A program made the translations under genes and the position numbers. Shown one piece after another: positions 20,233-30,233 of a stretch of DNA of 64,000 nucleotides; position 1 is the stretch's first letter, and every line of letters begins with the position of its first letter. This DNA is from Steroidobacteraceae bacterium (GTDB lineage: Bacteria > Pseudomonadota > Gammaproteobacteria > Steroidobacterales > Steroidobacteraceae). The stretch lies in assembly GCA_027531255.1 (NCBI GenBank), contig JAPZRU010000008.1, positions 62,001 to 126,000 of the forward strand. The letters are read 5' to 3'. The notes under the pieces were generated by a model that was not told where the DNA came from, searched no databases, and saw nothing but the letters and a program-made list of their open reading frames with translations.

Positions 20233-20997
20233 ATGCGCTCCGCGCGCCGCGTCCAGCTCCAGCCGGCGTACCTGCTCCACCATCGGCCGTGGCGCGATTC
20301 GAGCCGCGTCGTCGAACTGCACGTGCGCGAGCACGGGCGGGTCAGCCTGTTCGCGAAGGGCGCGCGGCGCGCGAACCACGCCTGGGCGCCGGTTCTGCAG
20401 CCCTTCCTGCCGCTGCTGGTGTCGTGGAGCGGCGCCGGCGACGGCGGCACGCTGACCGGCGCCGAACTCGACGGCGCGCCCGTCGCGCTGCCGCCGGCGC
20501 GGCTGATGAGCGGCTTCTACCTGAACGAGCTGCAGCTGAAGCTGCTGCCGCGACAGGACCCGCACCCGGGGATCTACGACGCCTACGCCGACGCGCTCGG
20601 CGGACTGCGCGCCGCCGACGCGGAGGCGCGCACGCTGCGGCTGTTCGAGAAGCGCCTGCTCGACGCCCTCGGATACGGCATCGACTATGCCCACGTCGCC
20701 GAGAGCGGCGAGCCGGTCGAGCCGGCGGCGTACTATCATGTGGGGCCGGAGCGGGGCGTGCTCGGCGTTGCGGACGACCCGGGTTCCCCGTACGCGTACC
20801 GCGGCGCCGACCTGCTGTCGCTCGCGGCCGAGGAACTCCACGAGCCCTCGGGCATCGCGGCGGCGCGGCGACTGCTGCACGGACAGCTGGAGACGCCGCT
20901 CGAGCGCCGCGAACTCGGCACGCGCACGGTCGCGCGTGCGGTGCGCAGCACGGGCGTCGGCAGGACGAATCGCGGCGACGGAGAACGCAGCCAATGA
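20233..20997 (+). CDS. recO: DNA repair protein RecO
   Basis: RecO loads RecA onto SSB-coated DNA with RecR. The N-terminal OB domain ([22 protein letters not shown]...[13 protein letters not shown]) and the helical C-terminal part ([33 protein letters not shown], then [15 protein letters not shown]) are clear. Length (254) is normal. The stop overlaps the pdxJ start (ATGA). Confidence 0.95.
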   Translation: MRSARRVQLQPAYLLHHRPWRDSSRVVELHVREHGRVSLFAKGARRANHAWAPVLQPFLPLLVSWSGAGDGGTLTGAELDGAPVALPPARLMSGFYLNELQLKLLPRQDPHPGIYDAYADALGGLRAADAEARTLRLFEKRLLDALGYGIDYAHVAESGEPVEPAAYYHVGPERGVLGVADDPGSPYAYRGADLLSLAAEELHEPSGIAAARRLLHGQLETPLERRELGTRTVARAVRSTGVGRTNRGDGERSQ

Positions 20998-21743
20998 CCA
21001 TCGACGGGGCGCGGCACGGCATCGCGCTCGGCGTGAACATCGACCACGTCGCGACGCTCCGGCAGGCGCGACGCTCGGCCTACCCGGACCCGCTCTACGC
21101 GGCGCTGCTCTGCGAGCAGCACGGCGCGGACAGCATCACGCTGCACCTCCGCGAGGATCGCCGCCACATCCAGGACCACGACGTCGAGCGGATGCGCGCC
21201 TCCCTCCAGACGCGCATGAACCTCGAGATGGGCGCCACCGAGGAGATGCTCGGGATCGCCGCGCGCCTGAAGCCCGCGGACGTCTGCCTCGTGCCCGAGC
21301 GCCGGGCGGAAGTCACCACCGAGGGTGGGCTCGACGTGGTCGGCCGGCTGGCCGAGTTGCGCGAGGCGACCGCTCGGCTCGGGGCCGCCGGCATCCGGGT
21401 CTCGCTCTTCATCGATCCGGAGCCCGCGCAGATCGAGGCGGCGGTGAACTGCCGCGCGGCGGTGATCGAGCTCCACACCGGCGCGTATGCGGAGGCGGAA
21501 GGCGAGCGGCGTGGCCACGAGCTGCACCGGCTCGCGCACGCCGCCAGGCTCGCGCACGGCGCCGGCCTGGTCGTGAACGCTGGCCACGGCCTGCATTACC
21601 ACAACGTCCAGCCGGTGGCCGCGATACCCGAGATCGTCGAACTCAACATCGGCCACGCGATCGTCGCGCGCGCGGTGTTCATGGGCCTCCCCGAGGCGGT
21701 GCGCGAGATGAAGCGCCTGATGCTCGAAGCGCGCACCGGATGA
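20994..21743 (+). CDS. pdxJ: Pyridoxine 5'-phosphate synthase
   Basis: PdxJ condenses 3-amino-2-oxopropyl phosphate with 1-deoxyxylulose 5-phosphate to form pyridoxine 5'-phosphate. Signature segments [60 protein letters not shown] and [12 protein letters not shown] are all present in a normal 249-residue protein. It overlaps recO upstream and acpS downstream by four bases each, as in E. coli and Pseudomonas. Confidence 0.98.
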   Translation: MTIDGARHGIALGVNIDHVATLRQARRSAYPDPLYAALLCEQHGADSITLHLREDRRHIQDHDVERMRASLQTRMNLEMGATEEMLGIAARLKPADVCLVPERRAEVTTEGGLDVVGRLAELREATARLGAAGIRVSLFIDPEPAQIEAAVNCRAAVIELHTGAYAEAEGERRGHELHRLAHAARLAHGAGLVVNAGHGLHYHNVQPVAAIPEIVELNIGHAIVARAVFMGLPEAVREMKRLMLEARTG

Positions 21744-22150
21744 TCTTCGGGATCGGCACCGACCTGATCCGGATCGAGCGCGTGGAGGCGACGTACCGGA
21801 AGTTCGGTCGCCACTTCGTCGAGCGCCTGCTGATGCCCGAGGAGCGCGCGTCGTTCGCGCGCCACGAGGCGCGCGAGGCGCGCGCAGTGCGCTTCCTGGC
21901 CCAGCGGTTCGCGGCCAAGGAGGCGATCGTCAAGGCGCTCGGCACCGGGTTCGCGCACGGTCTCTGGATCCGCGACTGCGGCGTCGTGCAGAACGCGTGG
22001 GGCCGGCCGGAGGTAGCGTGGTCCGAGCGCGGCGCCCGCGTCCGCGACGCGCTCGGCGCCGGCGAGGGCCACGTGACACTGACGGACGAGGCCGGCCTCG
22101 TGGTCGCGGTCGCCGTGCTGCTGCGGCGGCAGGAGGCCGACCGTGGGTAA
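21740..22150 (+). CDS. acpS: Holo-[acyl-carrier-protein] synthase
   Basis: AcpS transfers 4'-phosphopantetheine from CoA to apo-ACP. The two family motifs are clear: [12 protein letters not shown] at the N-terminus, whose Asp binds magnesium, and [16 protein letters not shown] at about residues 55-70. Length (136) is slightly above average. It is translationally coupled to pdxJ (ATGA) and overlaps rlmD by 8 bp. Confidence 0.96.
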   Translation: MIFGIGTDLIRIERVEATYRKFGRHFVERLLMPEERASFARHEAREARAVRFLAQRFAAKEAIVKALGTGFAHGLWIRDCGVVQNAWGRPEVAWSERGARVRDALGAGEGHVTLTDEAGLVVAVAVLLRRQEADRG

Positions 22151-23477
22151 GCCGCTGCCGATCGTCGACACGCCGGTCGAGATCGTAGATCTCGCCCACG
22201 ACGGCCGCGGGGTCGGCCGCCTCGACGGCAAGGCAGTGTTCGTCGCGGGCGCGCTGCCCGGCGAACGCGTGCGGCTCGGCCGGCGTCGGCGACGCGGCGG
22301 CATCGAGGAGGCGGAACTCGCCGAGGTGCTGGAGCCTGCGCCCGACCGGGTCCAGCCGCCGTGCGCCCACTTCGGCCTCTGCGGCGGCTGCGCCCTCCAG
22401 CATCTGGCCCCGGCGGCGCAGCTGGCTGCGAAGGACCGCGAGCTGCAGGCGCAGCTCGAACGACTCGGCCGCGTGACGCCCGAAGAACGGCTGGCGCCGC
22501 TCGCGGGCCCGGCATGGGAGTATCGGCGCCGCGCACGGCTCGGGGTGAAGTACGTCGCCAAGAAGGAGCGCGTGCTCGTCGGGTTCCGCGAGCGCGAGAG
22601 TCCGTACGTCACGGACGTGCGCCGCTGCCACGTGCTGGTGCCGCCGGTGGGCGGGCTCCTCGAGCCGCTTGGCGACCTGGTCGGCGGGCTCGCGATCCGC
22701 GATCGCATCCCGCAGATCGAGGTGGCGGTCGCGGACGGGGCCGCACGCCCGCGCGTGGTGCTGGTGGTGCGGGTTCTCGACGCACCCGGCGCCGACGACG
22801 TCGCGCGGTTGCGCGCGTTCGCGGCCGAGCGCGGCGTCGAGTTCTGGCTGCAGCCCGGCGGCCTCGAGACCGCCGCGCCGCTCGATCCGGCGGCCTCGCC
22901 GGGGCCGCTGACCTACCGGTTGCCGGCGTTCGACGTCACGCTCGAGTTCGGCCCGCTCGACTTCGTGCAGGTGAACGCGGCGCTGAACGCGCGGATGGTC
23001 GAGCACGCGCTGGCATGGCTGGCGGCCGAGCCCGGTCACGCCGTCCTCGACCTCTACTGCGGCCTAGGCAACTTCACGCTGCCGATCGCCCGGCGCGCCG
23101 GGCGCGTGCTCGGCGTCGAAGGCGAGGCGGGGCTGGTGTCGCGCGCACGCGCGAATGCCGCGGCGAACGCCATTTCGAACGCCGAGTTCGCCGTGGCCGA
23201 CCTGTCCGCCGACCTGCGCGGCGAGCCGTGGGCGCGCGCGCGCTTCGACCGCGTGCTGCTCGATCCCCCGCGCGTCGGCGCGCGGGAGGTGCTGCCGCTG
23301 GTGGCGGCCAGCGGCGCGAAGCGGGTCGTGTATATTTCCTGCCATCCGGGCAGCCTGGCGCGCGACGCTGGGCTGCTGGTGCACGAGCACGGATTCCGCC
23401 TGCGGGCGGCCGGAGTCATGGACATGTTCCCGCACACGGCGCACGTCGAGTCGATCGCGGTCTTCGAGCGCACCTAG
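22143..23477 (+). CDS. rlmD: 23S rRNA (uracil-1939-C5)-methyltransferase
   Basis: RlmD (RumA) methylates U1939 of 23S rRNA. The 444-residue product has an N-terminal TRAM domain and four cysteines for a [4Fe-4S] cluster, with CAHFGLCGGCALQH at about residues 74-87 and C160 in VRRCHVLV. The SAM-binding motif is VLDLYCGLGNFTL, followed by LLDPPRVGAR, and the catalytic cysteine lies in YISCHPGSLARD. The GTG at 22143 overlaps acpS by 8 bp. RlmC-type paralogues are shorter and lack the TRAM domain. Confidence 0.94.
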   Translation: MGKPLPIVDTPVEIVDLAHDGRGVGRLDGKAVFVAGALPGERVRLGRRRRRGGIEEAELAEVLEPAPDRVQPPCAHFGLCGGCALQHLAPAAQLAAKDRELQAQLERLGRVTPEERLAPLAGPAWEYRRRARLGVKYVAKKERVLVGFRERESPYVTDVRRCHVLVPPVGGLLEPLGDLVGGLAIRDRIPQIEVAVADGAARPRVVLVVRVLDAPGADDVARLRAFAAERGVEFWLQPGGLETAAPLDPAASPGPLTYRLPAFDVTLEFGPLDFVQVNAALNARMVEHALAWLAAEPGHAVLDLYCGLGNFTLPIARRAGRVLGVEGEAGLVSRARANAAANAISNAEFAVADLSADLRGEPWARARFDRVLLDPPRVGAREVLPLVAASGAKRVVYISCHPGSLARDAGLLVHEHGFRLRAAGVMDMFPHTAHVESIAVFERT

Positions 23478-23986
23478 TGGGCGTCGAGATCGAGCGCAAG
23501 TTCCTGGTCCGCGGCGATGCCTGGCGCGCGCAGGCCGTGCGCAGCCAGCGGTTGCGGCAGGGCTATCTCGCCAACACCTCGCGCAGTTCCGTGCGAGTGC
23601 GCCTCGCCGGAGACCGTGCGTGGCTCAGCGTCAAGAGCATGACCCGCGAGCTCGCGCGCCTCGAGTTCGAGTACGAGATCGCGGTGGCCGACGCCGGCCC
23701 GCTGCTCGACGCGCTCTGCGAGCCACCGCTGCTCGACAAGGTGCGCCACTACGTGCCCTTCGGCCGCCACGAGTGGGAAGTGGACGAGTTCCTCGGCGAC
23801 AACGCCGGGCTCGTGGTCGCCGAGCTCGAGCTCGACGCTGCGGACGAGCCCTACGAGGCGCCGGCCTGGCTCGGCCGCGAGGTCACGCACGAGGACCGCT
23901 ACTACAACTTCAACCTCGCCGCGCGCCCGTACGGCCGGTGGACCGCGGCGGAACGCGCGGCGGTCGACGCGGAGGCCACCGCCTGA
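23477..23986 (+). CDS. CYTH-domain triphosphatase
   Basis: The 169-residue product starts with the CYTH signature VEIERKFLV at residues 3-11, then VRVRLAGDRAWLSVKS, LEFEYEI, KVRHYVPF, WEVDEFLGDNAGLVVAELEL and YYNFNLA. These alternating charged strands form the metal-binding tunnel of CYTH enzymes. Single-domain bacterial members mostly hydrolyse inorganic triphosphate; adenylate cyclase activity is an alternative. The GTG start shares a base with the rlmD stop (TAGTG), and the stop shares a base with the nagZ start (TGATG). Confidence 0.92.
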   Translation: MGVEIERKFLVRGDAWRAQAVRSQRLRQGYLANTSRSSVRVRLAGDRAWLSVKSMTRELARLEFEYEIAVADAGPLLDALCEPPLLDKVRHYVPFGRHEWEVDEFLGDNAGLVVAELELDAADEPYEAPAWLGREVTHEDRYYNFNLAARPYGRWTAAERAAVDAEATA

Positions 23987-25053
23987 TGGTGCTCGGGCCG
24001 CTCATGGTCGACGTGCCGGGGCGGTCGCTGCTACCCGAGGATCGCGACGTGCTCGAGCATCCGCTCGTCGGCAGCGTGATCCTGTTCAGCCGCAACTACG
24101 AGAACGTCGAGCAGCTGCGCGCGCTCGTCGCCGAGATCCGCGCGGTGCGCTCGCCGCCACTGCTGGTCGCCGCCGACTACGAGGGCGGGCGCGTGCAGCG
24201 CTTCCGCGAAGGCTTCACGCGGATCCCACCGATGCGCCGGATCGGCCGCGAGTACCGGATGGATCGCGCGCGCGGGCGTGAGCTCGCGCAGCAGGCGGGT
24301 TGGGTGATAGGGGCCGAGCTCCGCGCGGTCGGCATCGACCTCTGCTTCGCGCCGGTGGTCGATCTCGAGTACGGCGTCAGCGAGGTCATCGGCGACCGCG
24401 CGTTCCACAGGGATCCGGATGCCGTCGCGGTGCTCGCCGGTGCGGTGATGGCGGGACTGCGCGACGCGGGGATGGCCGCGACGGCCAAGCATTTCCCCGG
24501 TCACGGTGCGGTGGTGGCCGATTCGCACGTCGCGCTCCCGGTGGATCGCCGCGAACTCGTGGATCTCGAGGCGGACCTGCGCCCGTACCGCCGGCTGATC
24601 GCCAACGGGCTGCCGTCCGTGATGGCGGCGCACGTGGTGTTCCCGGCGGTGGACTCGCTGCCGGCCAGCCTGTCGCGGCGCTGGATCGAGGGCGTGCTGC
24701 GCGGCGATCTCGACTTCCGCGGCGCCGTGTTCACCGACGATCTCGGCATGGCGGGCGCCAGGCACTTCGGCGACGTGGTGCGCAGGGCGGAGCTGGCGCT
24801 GGCCGCCGGCTGCGACGTCCTGCCGGTCTGCAACGACCGCGCGGCGGTGGTCGACCTGCTGCAGCGGCTCGACGCACGGCCCGAGCCCGTCCGCGCCCTC
24901 CGCACCGCGCGGCTGCACGGGCGCGGCCCGGCGCCGGACCTCGCGACGCGCGAGGCGCTGTTGGCTTCCGACACGTGGCGCCGCTGCACCGCCGCGCTCG
25001 CGAGGTGCCTCGACGCACCGCCGGATCTCTCGCTGGACGGGGAGGTGACGTGA
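23986..25053 (+). CDS. nagZ: Beta-N-acetylglucosaminidase NagZ (GH3)
   Basis: NagZ removes GlcNAc from anhydro-muropeptides during cytoplasmic wall recycling, and in some bacteria this affects beta-lactamase induction. Family signatures include VILFSRNYEN, AADYEGGRVQRF, the catalytic-loop KHFPGHGAVVADSH at about residues 166-179, and TDDLGMAGA with the nucleophile aspartate. No signal peptide is present, consistent with cytosolic action. Length (355) is close to E. coli (341). It is coupled to both neighbours by TGATG junctions. Confidence 0.96.
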   Translation: MVLGPLMVDVPGRSLLPEDRDVLEHPLVGSVILFSRNYENVEQLRALVAEIRAVRSPPLLVAADYEGGRVQRFREGFTRIPPMRRIGREYRMDRARGRELAQQAGWVIGAELRAVGIDLCFAPVVDLEYGVSEVIGDRAFHRDPDAVAVLAGAVMAGLRDAGMAATAKHFPGHGAVVADSHVALPVDRRELVDLEADLRPYRRLIANGLPSVMAAHVVFPAVDSLPASLSRRWIEGVLRGDLDFRGAVFTDDLGMAGARHFGDVVRRAELALAAGCDVLPVCNDRAAVVDLLQRLDARPEPVRALRTARLHGRGPAPDLATREALLASDTWRRCTAALARCLDAPPDLSLDGEVT

Positions 25054-25964
25054 TGGGACTGCCGCAGGAACTCGCGCTGGCTCTGCTCGAGGAGATTCCC
25101 GAGGGCATCGCGGTGCTCGACTCGGGCGAGGCGCGCTGGCCGGTCGTGTTCGTCAACCGGTCCTTCGAGCGGCTGCGAGGCGAGCCGCGCGAGGCGCTGC
25201 TCCAGCTCGACCTCGCCGGCCTGCTGCGGCACGCCGAGGATCCGGTGGCGTTGGACGAGCTGCAGGCGCTGATGGCGCGCGGCGAGACCGTCACGGTCCG
25301 CTCGCGCGCCGAGCATGCCGGCGGCGGTCCGCGGCTCGCGGAGATCCGCTTCCAGCCGCTGCGCGACGCCACCGGCACGGTGAGGCACTACGTCAGCTAC
25401 CACCACGCGCTGCCGCCCGATGCGCCGCCGCCGCCCGAGGCGCGGCCGGTGCAGCGCGACGATCGCCTGACGGGGCTGTGTCACGCGGAATACTTCCGCG
25501 ACCTGTATCGCCGCGACTTCTCGATCGCGAGCCGCGAGGGACGCCTGCTGACGCTGTTCGTGGTCGACGTCGACTGCCTCGGGATCTACAACGAAACCTT
25601 CGGCATGCAGGCCGGCGACTCGCTGATCCGGCGCATCGCGCGCGCGCTGCACTCGGCGCTGCGGCGGGGCAGCGACCTGGTCGCTCGCCTCGAGGGCGGG
25701 CGCTTCGTGGCGCTGGCAACGGGAATGACGCCCGAGCAGGCACAACGGCACGGCGAGACGCTCGCAGCGCGCGTGCGCGAATTGCACGTGCACCATCCGC
25801 GGTCGCGCGTCGCGCGGTTCGTGACGGTCAGCGTCGGCGTCGCCCACTGCACGCCGGGCCCGGGGATGTCGTCCGCAGTGCTGGTCGACGCGGCCCTGCA
25901 GGCGCTGGAACAGGCGCGCCAGGACGGCTGCAACCGGGTTGCGCTGCGGGACGCCAACGGCTGA
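25053..25964 (+). CDS. PAS-GGDEF protein with a degenerate GGDEF motif
   Basis: The 303-residue product has an N-terminal PAS domain at about residues 8-120 (ALLEEIPEGIAVLD, VVFVNRSFERLRGE, RFQPLRDATGTVRHYV) and a GGDEF-fold domain at about 135-300 (RLTGLCHAEYFRDLYR, LTLFVVDVDCLGIYNETFGMQAGDSLIRRIA). The active-site loop that should read GGDEF is EGGRF at residues 214-218, so both acidic residues needed for metal and catalysis are missing. It is therefore probably not an active diguanylate cyclase but a sensor or binding module; the partner is unknown. It is the last gene of the coupled run and is convergent with csiV. Confidence 0.88.
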   Translation: MGLPQELALALLEEIPEGIAVLDSGEARWPVVFVNRSFERLRGEPREALLQLDLAGLLRHAEDPVALDELQALMARGETVTVRSRAEHAGGGPRLAEIRFQPLRDATGTVRHYVSYHHALPPDAPPPPEARPVQRDDRLTGLCHAEYFRDLYRRDFSIASREGRLLTLFVVDVDCLGIYNETFGMQAGDSLIRRIARALHSALRRGSDLVARLEGGRFVALATGMTPEQAQRHGETLAARVRELHVHHPRSRVARFVTVSVGVAHCTPGPGMSSAVLVDAALQALEQARQDGCNRVALRDANG

Positions 25965-26022
25965 AACGCGGGGACATGCCCGATCTCGTGCGCAGCCACG
26001 ACATGGGGAGCGTCCCGCTGTT

Positions 26023-26574
26023 TCAGGCCTGCGAGACCTGCGCGATCACCCCGAGCGCGGGGTGATCGAAGTAGTGGCGTTCGTCGAAGCGGACGCGGCG
26101 GCGCTCGCGCAGCTGGTGCACCCCGCCTTCGGGCGTCGGCCAGTTCACCTGAACCCGCAGGAACAGGTACTGACCGCGCTGCACGGTGACCGCGCCGTTC
26201 ACCCCGCTCCCCGGCCCGAGCATCTCGGCCAGGTTCGCGGTGGTCGAGCCGTTCGCGGGCACCGTCGCGATCCAGGCGCCCTGGCCGAGCACGCGGTAGC
26301 CGCTGCTCCGCCGCAGCGCGCCCCCGAGATTGCCGAAGCGCCACTCCGCGGCCGGCAGCAGCTGGATCCTCGGGTTCGTCTCCGGGGCCGCGGCCTCGGG
26401 CAGCGTCATCACGGTCGGCGCCGGCGGCGTCGCGCCGGGCTGGCGGAACACGAGCACTTCCACGCGGAACCGCGCGCCGGCGGGGGCCTGTGCGAACGTC
26501 GGACCGGCGAGTGCACCGACGCCGAGGCCGCCGAGACCGGCGAGCAGCGTGCGGCGGGAGAGCGGGGCTGGCAT
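26023..26574 (-). CDS. CsiV-family exported protein
   Basis: The 183-residue product has an N-terminal signal with SRRTLLAGLGGLGVGALA, which looks like a twin-arginine type leader. The mature part contains FRVEVLVFRQPG, the strand signature of the CsiV/DUF2803 family, and ends RRVRFDERHYFDHPALGVIAQV, the typical tail. Members occur beside mfd in Pseudomonas, as here; Shewanella CsiV has been linked to peptidoglycan binding. Function in this organism is unknown. Confidence 0.82.
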   Translation of the reverse strand: MPAPLSRRTLLAGLGGLGVGALAGPTFAQAPAGARFRVEVLVFRQPGATPPAPTVMTLPEAAAPETNPRIQLLPAAEWRFGNLGGALRRSSGYRVLGQGAWIATVPANGSTTANLAEMLGPGSGVNGAVTVQRGQYLFLRVQVNWPTPEGGVHQLRERRRVRFDERHYFDHPALGVIAQVSQA

Positions 26575-26666
26575 GCGCGGCAGTCTAGCGTGGCGCGCGC
26601 CGGGGCGTCAGGACGTGCCCCGGCGCCGCCGAGCGGTCGCAGGATGGCCGGTCGGCCGCCGGCGGG

Positions 26667-29600
26667 TCACGGGGCGCCGAGCTGCCCGAGCAGCGCGTCG
26701 GCGGCCTTGCAGCGTGCCTCTTCGGTCTCGTGGCGACCGCTGAAGCGCAGCTTGCTCGGCCCATCGAGCCGCCAGGTCTTCGGCTCCTTCTGCACGAGCT
26801 TCAGCACCACCTTCGGGTCCACCGAGTGCTGTTCGCCGAACTCGACGAGGCCGCCGAGCGGGCCGACCTCGAGGCGCTTCAGGCCGAGCCGCGCGGCGCG
26901 GAGCTTCAGGCGCGTGATCCGGAACAGGTGCTGCGTCGGTGCCTGCAGCGGCCCGAACCGGTCGATCATCTCGGCTTCGAGCTCGCCGAGCGCCTCGGCG
27001 TCCGGCGCCGCCGAGATGCGCTTGTACAGCACGAGTCGCAGGTGCACGTCGGGCATGTAGTCTTCCGGGATGAGCGTCGGCACGTGCAGGTCGAGCTCCG
27101 GCCCGGAGTGCAGCGGCTTCTCGAGGTCGGGCTCCTTGCCTTCCTTGAGCGCCTTGACCGCGCGCTCCAGCAGGTCGAGGTACAGGCTGAAGCCGATCTC
27201 GGTGATCTGGCCGCTCTGCTCCTCGCCGAGCAGCTCACCCGCGCCGCGGATCTCGAGGTCGTGCGTCGCGAGCGTGAACCCGGCGCCGAGGTCCTCGAGC
27301 GACTCGATCGCCTCCAGGCGCTTCTTCGCGTCGCCGGTCAGCGCCGCCTTCGGCGGCGCGAGGAGGTACGCGTAGGCACGGTGCCTGGAGCGGCCGACGC
27401 GACCGCGCAGCTGGTGCAGCTGCGCGAGGCCGAAGCGGTCGGCGCGGTCGATCACGATCGTGTTGGCGGTCGGCACGTCGATGCCGGACTCGACGATCGT
27501 CGTGCACATCAGCACGGTGAAGCGGCGGTGGTAGAAGTCGAGCATCAGCTGCTCGAGGTCGCGCTCGCGCATCTGGCCGTGGCCCACGCGCACCTCGGCC
27601 TCCGGCACCAGCGCGCGGATCTCGTCGGCACGCTTCTCGATAGTCTCCACCGTGTTGTGGACGAAGTAGACCTGCCCGCCGCGGCGGATCTCGCGGAGGA
27701 TCGCCTCGCGGATCGTCGGCGCGTTCCACTCGATCACGAAGGTCTGCACCGCGAGGCGCTCGGCCGGCGGCGTCGTGATCAGCGAGAGGTCGCGCAGGCC
27801 GCCGAGCGACATGTTCAGCGTGCGCGGGATCGGCGTCGCGGTCAGCGTCAGCACGTCGACGTCGGCGCGCAGCTTCTTGAGCCGCTCCTTGTCGCGCACG
27901 CCGAAGCGGTGCTCCTCGTCGACGATGATCAGGCCGAGGTCCCTGAACTTCACGTCGCCCTGCAGCAGCCGGTGCGTGGCGACCACGACGTCGATGCCGC
28001 CCGCTTCGAGGCCCTTCAGCACCTCGTTGGCCTGCTTCTGGCTCCTGAAGCGGGACAGGCTCTCGACCTTGATCGGCCAGTCCGCGAAGCGGTCCTGGAA
28101 GGTCTGGAAGTGCTGCTGCGCGAGCAGCGTGGTCGGCACCAGCACCGCGACCTGCTTGCCGGCCTGCACGGCGACGAACGCGGCGCGCAGCGCGACCTCC
28201 GTCTTGCCGAAGCCGACGTCGCCGCAGACCACGCGGTCCATCGGCTTGCCCGTCGCGAGGTCGGCGAGCACGGCGCGGATCGCCTCCTGCTGGTCGTGCG
28301 TCTCCTCGAACGGGAAGGCGGCCTCGAAGGCCGCGTACTCCTTCTCCGCCGCGGCCATCGGCGTGCCCAGGCGGGCGGCGCGGCGCGCGTACAGGTCGAG
28401 CAGTTCGGCCGCGACGTCCCGGATGCGCTGGGCGGCCTTCTTCCGCGCCTTCTGCCACTCCTGGCCGCCGAGCTTGTGCAGCGGCGCGGACTCGGGCGGG
28501 CCGCCGGTGTAGCGCGTGATGCGCGCCAGCGCCATCACCGGCACGTACAGCTTGTCGCCGTCGGCGTACTCGATCACCAGGAATTCGTGGGGCTGACCGT
28601 CGACGTCGAGCGTCTTCAGGCCCTGGTAGCGGCCGACGCCGTGGTCCTCGTGCACGACCGGCGCGCCGATCGTCAGGTCGCGCAGTTCGCGGAGGATCTG
28701 CTCGGGGTCGCGTTCGGCGCGCTTGCGACGGCGCTCCTGCCGCGCTCGCTCGCCGTACAGCTGCTCCTCGGCGATCAGCGCGAGTCCGGCCTCGGGCAGC
28801 AGCAGGCCACCCACGGCCGGCGAGACGGCGAGGCCGAGCTTCGCGCGGCCGCCGGCGAACTCCGCCCAGCCGTCCAGCGCCTTCGGGTAGCGGTCGTGCT
28901 TGCGGGCGAGCTCGAGGAGCACTTCCCGACGGCCCGCGGACTCGGCGATCAGCAGTACGCGACCGTCGAAGCCGTCGAGGAAGCGCAGCAGTTCGCCGGC
29001 CGGCACGGTCGCGCGCGGATCCAGCTTCAGCGACGGCGGCGGCGCCACGGGGTAGTTGCGGAACGGCGTCTCGGCCTGCGCGGCGCCGATCGGCTCCACC
29101 TTCGTGCGGCTCGCGAGCACGTGCGGGCCGGCCGCCACGCGTGCGGCGAGTTCGTCCGGCGGGAGGAAGACCTCCGCCGGATCGAGCAGGGGCCGCTCGA
29201 TGTCGTGCCGCCGCTGCTCGTGGCGCTCGCCGATGTCCGCCCACGCGCGCGGCGCGGCGTCGTCCAGCCCGGCGGTGTCGACGACCAGCGGGCCCGCGGG
29301 CAGATAGTCGAAGAGCGTCGCGACGGATTCGTGGAACAGCGGCAGGTAGTACTCGATGCCCCCGGTCGGGAAACCGTCGCTTACGCTCTTGTAGACCAGC
29401 GAGCGCGTGACGTCGCCCTCGAAGCGCTGCCGGTAGCGCCGGCGGAAATCCTTGATCGCTTCGGGCGTCAGCGCGAACTCGCGTGCCGGCAGCAGCCGGA
29501 TCCGCGCGAGCTTCTCGCCCGAGCGCTGCGTCTCGGGATCGAACAGCCGGATGCTGTCGACCTCGTCGTCGAACAGGTCGATGCGATAGGGCTGGGCGCT

Positions 29601-30161
29601 GCCCATCGGCCAGACGTCGAGGAGGCCGCCGCGGACCGCGAACTCGCCCGGCGCGACCACCTGCGTCACCGAGGCGTAGCCCGCCGCGGCGAGCCGGGCC
29701 CTGAAACCCTCCAGGTCCAGCGCGGTGCCGGTCGCCAGCACCAGGGAGTAAGCCTCGACGTAGCTGCGCGGCGGCAGGCGCTGCAGCGCCGCGTCGAGCG
29801 AGGCGACCAGCAGGCCGCGTCGGAACTCCGGCAGGCCGGCGAGCGTGGCCAGCCTCTGCGAGGTGATGTCCGGGTGTGGCGAGAAGACGTCGTAGGGCAG
29901 CGTCTCGTAGTCGGGCAGCACGGCGACGGGCAGCGAGCCGGCGGCGAAGAACGCGAGCTCGCCCGCGAGCCGTTCCGCCTCCCGGGTCGACGCGGCGATC
30001 ACGAGTACCGGGCCGTCGTGGCGCCGCGCCGCCTCCGCGAGCACCAGGGCGAGGGCGGCGCCGTACAGCTGGCCCCAGAGCGCGCGGGGCGCGGTGGAGT
30101 TCGGCAGCAGCGGGTCGAGGAGCGGCGGCGGGGTCGCGGGCGAGGGCTCTGGCTGGCTCAC
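26667..30161 (-). CDS. mfd: Transcription-repair coupling factor
   Basis: Mfd displaces RNA polymerase stalled at DNA lesions and recruits UvrA. The 1164-residue product matches the usual size. The UvrB-homology region with LPDYETLPYDVFSPHPD is N-terminal. The RNAP-interaction segment around VHEDHGVGRYQGLKTL and the superfamily 2 helicase motifs (GDVGFGKTEVALRAAFVA, VDEEHRFGV, TLTATPIPRTL, RADRFGLAQLHQLRGRVGRS) follow, and the C-terminal TRCF domain closes the protein. The start is GTG at 30159-30161. Very long open frames on the plus strand across this gene are GC-driven shadows. Confidence 0.98.
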   Translation of the reverse strand: MSQPEPSPATPPPLLDPLLPNSTAPRALWGQLYGAALALVLAEAARRHDGPVLVIAASTREAERLAGELAFFAAGSLPVAVLPDYETLPYDVFSPHPDITSQRLATLAGLPEFRRGLLVASLDAALQRLPPRSYVEAYSLVLATGTALDLEGFRARLAAAGYASVTQVVAPGEFAVRGGLLDVWPMGSAQPYRIDLFDDEVDSIRLFDPETQRSGEKLARIRLLPAREFALTPEAIKDFRRRYRQRFEGDVTRSLVYKSVSDGFPTGGIEYYLPLFHESVATLFDYLPAGPLVVDTAGLDDAAPRAWADIGERHEQRRHDIERPLLDPAEVFLPPDELAARVAAGPHVLASRTKVEPIGAAQAETPFRNYPVAPPPSLKLDPRATVPAGELLRFLDGFDGRVLLIAESAGRREVLLELARKHDRYPKALDGWAEFAGGRAKLGLAVSPAVGGLLLPEAGLALIAEEQLYGERARQERRRKRAERDPEQILRELRDLTIGAPVVHEDHGVGRYQGLKTLDVDGQPHEFLVIEYADGDKLYVPVMALARITRYTGGPPESAPLHKLGGQEWQKARKKAAQRIRDVAAELLDLYARRAARLGTPMAAAEKEYAAFEAAFPFEETHDQQEAIRAVLADLATGKPMDRVVCGDVGFGKTEVALRAAFVAVQAGKQVAVLVPTTLLAQQHFQTFQDRFADWPIKVESLSRFRSQKQANEVLKGLEAGGIDVVVATHRLLQGDVKFRDLGLIIVDEEHRFGVRDKERLKKLRADVDVLTLTATPIPRTLNMSLGGLRDLSLITTPPAERLAVQTFVIEWNAPTIREAILREIRRGGQVYFVHNTVETIEKRADEIRALVPEAEVRVGHGQMRERDLEQLMLDFYHRRFTVLMCTTIVESGIDVPTANTIVIDRADRFGLAQLHQLRGRVGRSRHRAYAYLLAPPKAALTGDAKKRLEAIESLEDLGAGFTLATHDLEIRGAGELLGEEQSGQITEIGFSLYLDLLERAVKALKEGKEPDLEKPLHSGPELDLHVPTLIPEDYMPDVHLRLVLYKRISAAPDAEALGELEAEMIDRFGPLQAPTQHLFRITRLKLRAARLGLKRLEVGPLGGLVEFGEQHSVDPKVVLKLVQKEPKTWRLDGPSKLRFSGRHETEEARCKAADALLGQLGAP

Positions 30162-30233
30162 GGTGTCGAAACGCCAAAAGAGAGCCTCGCCCGCGGCAGG
30201 GCCGCGGGCGTGCCCGGGGCGCGCAGGATACCC

